DNA from: CAYXXN01 sp964469055
GTDB taxonomy: Bacteria; Acidobacteriota; Thermoanaerobaculia; Multivoradales; JAHEKO01
Direction: 5' to 3'
DNA: 21,309 nt
Assembly (NCBI GenBank): GCA_964469055.1
Contig: CAYXXN010000031.1
Location: forward strand, 1 to 21,309
A program made the position numbers and the translations under genes. The notes under the pieces are model-generated. The model searched no databases, was not told the DNA's origin, and saw only the letters and a program-made list of their open reading frames with translations. Shown here piece after piece: positions 17,861 to 21,309 of the stretch. Each line of letters starts with the position of its first letter. The stretch's first letter is position 1.

Positions 17861-18149
17861 CTCGTTCTCCCAGCGCGGCCAGCCAGGCGCTGGCGCGCGA
17901 TTTCGCGACGATGGCTAGGACCTGGACCTCCGCGCCAGCGACATCGTAGAAAACTCGGATTTCTCCAACCCGCAGCCGGAACTGCGGCCTCTCCAGGCCA
18001 CGCAGCCGCTTGATGCGGCTCCGACCGACCTTCTTCGGCTCATGACGCAGGTGAGTCTCCAGGGCGTCTCGAACCTCCGCGCGGGTGCGAGCATCCAGCC
18101 GCCGGAAGTCCTGAAGGGCTTCGGGAGCCAAGAGGATCTCGAAGCGCAC
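17838..18149 (-). CDS. RelE/ParE-superfamily toxin
   Basis: The 103-residue protein has the RelE/ParE fold pattern: MRFEILLAPEALQDFRRL (first strand and helix), a basic middle with KKVGRSRIKRLRG, then QFRLRVGEIRVFYDV and EVQVLAIVAKSRA, the typical RxRVGxxRVxYxV strand and final strand. RelE members cleave mRNA on the ribosome and ParE members poison gyrase. Sequence alone does not separate the two, though the Arg-rich core suits RelE. The start is GTG 18149, matched by a promoter that would put the transcript start only a few bases upstream. It overlaps the antitoxin by 23 nt. Base composition is lower in GC than in recQ, which fits a mobile module. Confidence 0.87.
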   Translation of the reverse strand: MRFEILLAPEALQDFRRLDARTRAEVRDALETHLRHEPKKVGRSRIKRLRGLERPQFRLRVGEIRVFYDVAGAEVQVLAIVAKSRASAWLAALGERDEKSRPV

Positions 18150-18153
18150 TCTA

Positions 18154-18187
18154 GCCAGATTCTAGCTATGTTCTGGCCAAGAGACAA
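18154..18187 (-). promoter_or_regulatory. Promoter and inverted-repeat operator of the TA pair
   Basis: Read on the minus strand, TTGTCT (18187-18182) and TAGAAT (18164-18159) are 17 bp apart. They match consensus at four and five of six positions. On the plus strand GCCAGA (18154-18159) and TCTGGC (18172-18177) form an inverted repeat with a 12-bp spacer that covers the -10 box. The expected start of transcription is near 18152, about three bases before the toxin GTG. A toxin-antitoxin complex binding here would block the promoter, as in other autoregulated type II systems. The positions are seen; the function is inferred. Confidence 0.6.
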
Positions 18188-18196
18188 CCGCTGTCG

Positions 18197-18475
18197 TCAG
18201 CCGCCCAGCTCCTGATTCAGATCCGCGAGCAACTCCGCGATCAGTTCTTGTGGACTGTCGTAGTCCTGGCTCTCCCGGATGTGCCACTCGCCGTCCACAA
18301 AGTAGCCCGCTTCGTCCTCGTAGATGTAGAAGTCGATCTCCTTGCCTGGGATCGGAACTCGGAGGCGAAGGTAAGACTCCTCGTTGCCCCGGACTTCTTC
18401 TGCTCCCGAGTTCAGTTCTTTGCTGTGCAGCAGGCTTTGAACGGCGTCTAGGCAAGCAGCTTGGAAGTCGGTCAT
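18197..18475 (-). CDS. Small acidic protein of unknown function
   Basis: This 92-residue acidic protein has no signal or membrane segment. It reads as helix (FQAACLDAVQSLLHSKEL), then a beta meander (SYLRLRVPIPGKEIDFYIYE, EAGYFVDGEWHIRES), then a helix (DSPQELIAELLADLNQEL). This alpha-beta-alpha shape with a 'YEDEAGYFVDGEWH' core recalls small immunity-type or SUKH-like proteins, but I cannot assign a family. The start is ATG 18475 with no clear Shine-Dalgarno. GC is visibly lower than in the flanking dienelactone hydrolase gene. It ends 47 bp before the toxin start and just before the toxin promoter, so it may belong to the same transferred patch. The gene is believable by composition but has no proven partner. 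Confidence 0.65.
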   Translation of the reverse strand: MTDFQAACLDAVQSLLHSKELNSGAEEVRGNEESYLRLRVPIPGKEIDFYIYEDEAGYFVDGEWHIRESQDYDSPQELIAELLADLNQELGG

Positions 18476-18515
18476 TGATCAGCTGGCTCGCCGCGATCCT
18501 TGCGTCGCGCTGGCG

Positions 18516-19358
18516 TCACTCCCCTCCCAGGTGCCGCGCGAAGAACTCGAGCGTGCGCTCCCAAGCAAGCCGCGCCGGCTCGGGTTGGTAGCGGGTGCCC
18601 GAGGGGTTGGCGAAGGCGTGGTCGGCGCCTTCGTAGGCGTGGATGGTGACGTCCTTGCCGGCGGCCCGGGCCGCCGTCTCGAAGGCCCGGGCGCTCTCGA
18701 GCGTCGTCCCCTGGTCGAGCGTCCCGAAGTGGCCGAGGACGGGCGCCGCGAGAGCCCCGATCTTCTCCGGATCGGTCTCGACCCGGCCGTAGTAGACGAC
18801 GGCGGCGTCGATCCCGTCGCCCAGCGCCAGCGCCGTCTGCAGCGACCAGCCGCCGCCGAAGCACCAGCCGACGACCCCGACGCGCGTGGCTCCCAGCGTC
18901 TGGGTGAGGTACTGATGGGCCTGGCGGAGATTGTCGAGCAGCCGCTCGGGGGTGCCCAGAGCCGCCTCCATGAGCGCCTGGGCTCCGGCCGAATCGGTCG
19001 CTGTCTTGCCCTCGTAGAGATCGACCGCGAGAGCCGTGTAGCCGGCCCCGGCCAGCTCGCGCGCCATCGCCCGGATGTTGTCGTTCAGACCCCACCACTC
19101 CTGGATGACGATGATGGCTACCTCGGCCGACGCTTTCGCCGGCGCGAGGTACCCGGTCACCGGGGCGCCGTCGAGGGTGGCGTAGGCGATGTCGCGCCCG
19201 GCCACCGCGGAAGCGGCGGCCTCCGCGGCGGCGCCCGCCACGGGCGCGTCGCCCTCGTGTTGGTGAGCCATCGCCGTCAGCCACTCGTCACTGGCGCGAG
19301 CCGCTGAAGCGACGAAGGTGGACAGCACACACGCCGCGATGAACCTCGTACGTTCCAT
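18516..19358 (-). CDS. Exported dienelactone hydrolase-family protein
   Basis: The 280-residue protein has a signal peptide (MERTRFIAACVLSTFVASAARA, cut after about residue 22) and then an alpha/beta hydrolase of the dienelactone hydrolase (carboxymethylenebutenolidase) family. The Cys-Asp-His triad is Cys166 in GWCFGGG, Asp215 in GTLDQGT and His247 in GADHAF. Glu87 in QEWWGLN is the conserved acid that primes the Cys. A short Ala-rich linker (38-54) precedes the fold. Cytoplasmic relatives open enol-lactones in chlorocatechol breakdown; exported ones are of unknown substrate. Start ATG 19358 has GGGAGG five bases upstream, which settles it against the longer open frame to 19538. The TPM gene ends 38 bp upstream on the same strand. 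Confidence 0.9.
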   Translation of the reverse strand: MERTRFIAACVLSTFVASAARASDEWLTAMAHQHEGDAPVAGAAAEAAASAVAGRDIAYATLDGAPVTGYLAPAKASAEVAIIVIQEWWGLNDNIRAMARELAGAGYTALAVDLYEGKTATDSAGAQALMEAALGTPERLLDNLRQAHQYLTQTLGATRVGVVGWCFGGGWSLQTALALGDGIDAAVVYYGRVETDPEKIGALAAPVLGHFGTLDQGTTLESARAFETAARAAGKDVTIHAYEGADHAFANPSGTRYQPEPARLAWERTLEFFARHLGGE

Positions 19359-19396
19359 GGCAACCTCCCTTGAATCCTTACCCGATCTGTCGTCGT

Positions 19397-20332
19397 TCAC
19401 CAACCGCTCGAGGCCCCACCCCCGCCAAAGCTGCCGCCGCCGCCCGAGAAACCACCGCCACCGCCGGACCAACCCCCGCCGCGCCAGCCGCGGGTCGAAG
19501 ACCAGCCGCCCCCGCCGGGAAGGAACGGACCGCCCCACCCCGACGTGCCGCCCATCTTCTTGTGGAAGAGGGCCCGCAAGATGGGGAAGCCGACGATCCA
19601 GGCCGGCAGGAAGAAGAGGCCCGTGGGCGCGCCGAGCAGGGCGAGGGGGAAGCCGAGCCAGAACGGCATCAAGAACGCGTAGAGGAACCAGCCGGCGCAG
19701 CCCGGAGCGCCCAGGGCGACGAGCGAGAACATGCCGACGACCAGGAGGAAGATGAGGAACATCCCCACCCGCGCCGGAGCCGGGATCTCGGCCGCGCCCT
19801 CCGCCCCCGGCGCCGGCAGGGCGTCCTCGCTGCCGGCCAGGAGGCCCTCGATCGCCTCCACGGCGGCCTCGACACCGCCGCCGAAGTCCCCCGCCCGGAA
19901 GCGGGGCCCGATCACGTCGTCGAGGATGCGCTTCGAGCGCGCGTCGGTGATCGTCGGCTCGAGCCCGTAACCCACCTCGAGCCGCATCTTGCGGTCCTCC
20001 TTGGCGATCAAGAGCAGCGCCCCGTCGTCGAACTTCTCCCGCCCCAGCTTCCAGCTCTCCGCCACCCGCAGGCTGAAGTCCTCGACCACCTCACCCTCGA
20101 GCGAGGGGAGCGTCAGCACCGCGATCTGCGCGCCGCGCTCCCGCTCGATCGCCGCCAACTGGTCGTCGATGCGCCGCTCTACATCGTCCGGAATCATGTC
20201 CGCCAGATCCACCACCCGGCCCGAGAGATAAGGGACCTCGAGCGCTGTGACCACGGTCGCGAAAAACAGCACGAGTAGGGCAACAACCCACAGCGGACGC
20301 CCCACGCTACTCCTCATAGACCCGCGGCTCAT
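19397..20332 (-). CDS. TPM-domain membrane protein (YgcG type) with Gly-rich tail
   Basis: The 311-residue protein has an N-terminal signal or anchor (about 13-31, PLWVVALLVLFFATVVTA). Next is a TPM domain (about 36-165) with GRVVDLADMIPDDVERRIDD, the GAQIAVLTLPSL strand, WKLGREKFDDGALLLIA, RLEVGYGLEPTITDA and IGPRFRAGDFGGGVEAAV. Several membrane helices follow at about 188-255, then a Gly/Ser/Trp tail (270-311) ending GGGGSFGGGGASSGW. The tail is usual for this family. TPM proteins act in the envelope; a plant homologue (TLP18.3) is an acid phosphatase in photosystem II repair. The gene overlaps the preceding TPM gene by 26 nt if it starts at 20332, or by 11 nt if at ATG 20317. Both starts are possible. 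Confidence 0.9.
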   Translation of the reverse strand: MSRGSMRSSVGRPLWVVALLVLFFATVVTALEVPYLSGRVVDLADMIPDDVERRIDDQLAAIERERGAQIAVLTLPSLEGEVVEDFSLRVAESWKLGREKFDDGALLLIAKEDRKMRLEVGYGLEPTITDARSKRILDDVIGPRFRAGDFGGGVEAAVEAIEGLLAGSEDALPAPGAEGAAEIPAPARVGMFLIFLLVVGMFSLVALGAPGCAGWFLYAFLMPFWLGFPLALLGAPTGLFFLPAWIVGFPILRALFHKKMGGTSGWGGPFLPGGGGWSSTRGWRGGGWSGGGGGFSGGGGSFGGGGASSGW

Positions 20333-20963
20333 CCGGAAGCTCGTTCACATCGTCCGCCTGCCGCGCCACTCCGTGTCGCACCAACAACTCCGCGCTCGCG
20401 TTGACCGCCTCGACCAGCGACGCTCCGCCCCGGCCTTCGCGGATGCCGCGGGCGAGCGCCTCGACGATCCCCTGCCAGGCCCCCTGCGGCACCCGCTCCT
20501 GGACGCCACGGTCGCAGAGCACCTCGACCCGGTGCTCGAAGAGCCCGAGGAAGAGCAGCACGCCGGTGCGCTCGCGAGTCGCGGCCAGCGACTCCTCGAC
20601 GAAGGCCTCGAGCGCCCGCGCGTGCACCCGGCGCGCCAGCACGTCCTCGCGCACCAGCCCGCGGCGCAGGGCCGGCGAGAGCAGGACGGCGAGCAGGCCC
20701 AGTCCGGCGCCGGCGAGCGTGGGGAGAGCGACCCAGGCCGCTGGCGAGCCCAACCAGGCCTCGCCGTAGAGCTGCCAGAGCGCCGCCGCTGCGGCGCCGG
20801 CCAGCGCGCCCAGGGCGGCGCCCTTGGCGAGCGCCTGCTCGTAGTCGTCCGAGCGGCCGACGACGACGCAGACGATCTCGGCGCCCGTGCGCCGCTCCGC
20901 GGCGCGGGTCGCCTCGCGGACGGCCGTCAGCTCCTCCTCGGAGAAGGTGTCGCGGATGCTCAC
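20307..20963 (-). CDS. Second TPM-domain membrane protein
   Basis: The 218-residue protein starts with SIRDTFSEEELTAVREATRA and RTGAEIVCVVVGRSDDYEQA. Two hydrophobic segments follow (about 47-66 and 76-98). The C-terminal half has AFVEESLAATRERTGVLLFL, VEVLCDRGVQERVPQGAWQG and IVEALARGIREGRG. The split TPM domain (the first part before, the rest after the two membrane helices) is that of the second TPM protein commonly found beside LemA. The start is GTG 20963, with no ATG in the first 200 bases of the frame and no clear Shine-Dalgarno. It lies 25 bp after lemA and overlaps the next TPM gene, so the three form an operon. Its function is unknown; an envelope role is likely from the partners. 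Confidence 0.85.
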   Translation of the reverse strand: MSIRDTFSEEELTAVREATRAAERRTGAEIVCVVVGRSDDYEQALAKGAALGALAGAAAAALWQLYGEAWLGSPAAWVALPTLAGAGLGLLAVLLSPALRRGLVREDVLARRVHARALEAFVEESLAATRERTGVLLFLGLFEHRVEVLCDRGVQERVPQGAWQGIVEALARGIREGRGGASLVEAVNASAELLVRHGVARQADDVNELPDEPRVYEE

Positions 20964-20988
20964 GACGGCACGGCCGCCCCGGAGGACT

Positions 20989-21309
20989 CTAGAACTCGAC
21001 GCGCGGCGCTTGCTCAGCGCCCGCCGCGGAAGCGAAGTAGGTCTTCTCGTCGAAGCCGAAGATCTTCGCCGTGATCACGGCCGGGAATTGGCGACGGTAG
21101 GTGTTGTAGCCCTGCGCCGCCTCGTTGAAGCGCATGCGCTCGACGGCGATGCGGTTCTCGGTGCCCTCGAGCTGCGCCTGCAGGTCGCGGAAGGCCTGGG
21201 TGGCTGTCAACTCCGGATACTGCTCGACGACCACCAGCAGTCGCGACAAGGCCGAGGACAACTGGTCCTGGGCGGCCTGGAACTGCTGCAACTGCTCGCC
21301 GGTGGGGGC
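20989..21309 (-). CDS. lemA: LemA family protein (3' part)
   Basis: The C-terminal 106 residues of a LemA protein run off the right edge of the window. APTGEQLQQFQAAQDQLSSA is followed by RLLVVVEQYPELTATQAFRD and LQAQLEGTENRIAVERMRFN. EAAQGYNTYRRQFP is then followed by the end, TAKIFGFDEKTYFASAAGAE and QAPRVEF. The helix-rich core and the final 'FDEKTYF...APRVEF' tail are diagnostic. LemA proteins are envelope proteins with an N-terminal membrane anchor (outside this window). The family name comes from a Listeria antigen, and the function is unresolved. As in many bacteria it is directly followed by TPM-domain genes on the same strand. An internal TTG at 21291 is not the start. Confidence 0.93.
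   Translation of the reverse strand, partial: APTGEQLQQFQAAQDQLSSALSRLLVVVEQYPELTATQAFRDLQAQLEGTENRIAVERMRFNEAAQGYNTYRRQFPAVITAKIFGFDEKTYFASAAGAEQAPRVEF

Noticed and set aside
19359..19538. Longer start for the dienelactone hydrolase
   Set aside because: The added part is Arg/Trp/Gly shadow of the Gly-rich tail of the TPM gene. ATG 19358 has a strong ribosome binding site and opens a signal peptide.

Overview
The window is about 70% GC by eye and gene-dense. It comes from an aerobic or respiring bacterium with a proton-pumping NADH:quinone oxidoreductase. Sec signal peptides, a SIMPL protein, a periplasmic-type dienelactone hydrolase and a secreted S9 peptidase point to a diderm (Gram-negative-type) cell. 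The phylum cannot be fixed from sequence alone. The NuoE-NuoF fusion, the unusual nuo order and the many S9-type genes would fit Acidobacteriota or a deltaproteobacterial-type lineage such as Myxococcota, but this is a weak inference.

Positions 1-8515 (+ strand) hold the 3' part of a complex I operon in the order nuoN(partial)-A-B-C-D-EF-G-H-I. Nearly every junction overlaps by 4 or 10 nt, so this is one translationally coupled transcript. The order is a circular permutation of the textbook A-to-N order. The hydrophilic arm (B, C, D, EF, G, I) and membrane subunits A, H and N are present. J, K, L and M must lie upstream or elsewhere. NuoE and NuoF are fused, NuoD carries an insertion of roughly 40 residues, and NuoG has a short C-terminal domain.

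Positions 8516-9822 hold a spacer, a small lower-GC gene of unknown function and a secreted DUF1579-like protein. A perfect 10-bp inverted repeat (9903-9926) sits between convergent genes.

Positions 9981-13463 (- strand) are a compact unit read as S9 peptidase, SIMPL protein, small cupin, orphan HTH antitoxin-like protein. The first two junctions overlap (ATGA, GTGA). rlmN (13537-14601, +) is divergent from it and appears to be leaderless. A secreted protein of unknown function (14605-15627, -) converges on rlmN, with recQ (15726-17561, -) upstream of it.

Positions 17615-18475 (- strand) form a small accessory patch: a RelE/ParE-type toxin followed by an overlapping Phd/YefM-type antitoxin, with a promoter and inverted repeat just before the toxin, and a small lower-GC unknown gene upstream. 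Positions 18516-21309 (- strand) are an envelope cluster read as lemA (partial), a TPM-domain membrane protein, a second TPM (YgcG-type) protein with a Gly-rich tail, and an exported dienelactone hydrolase.

No rRNA, tRNA, CRISPR array, insertion sequence or phage gene was recognised. I did not find a clearly new multi-gene system. The best leads are the rearranged complex I operon, the toxin-first TA pair with its promoter/operator, and the S9-SIMPL-cupin-HTH unit.
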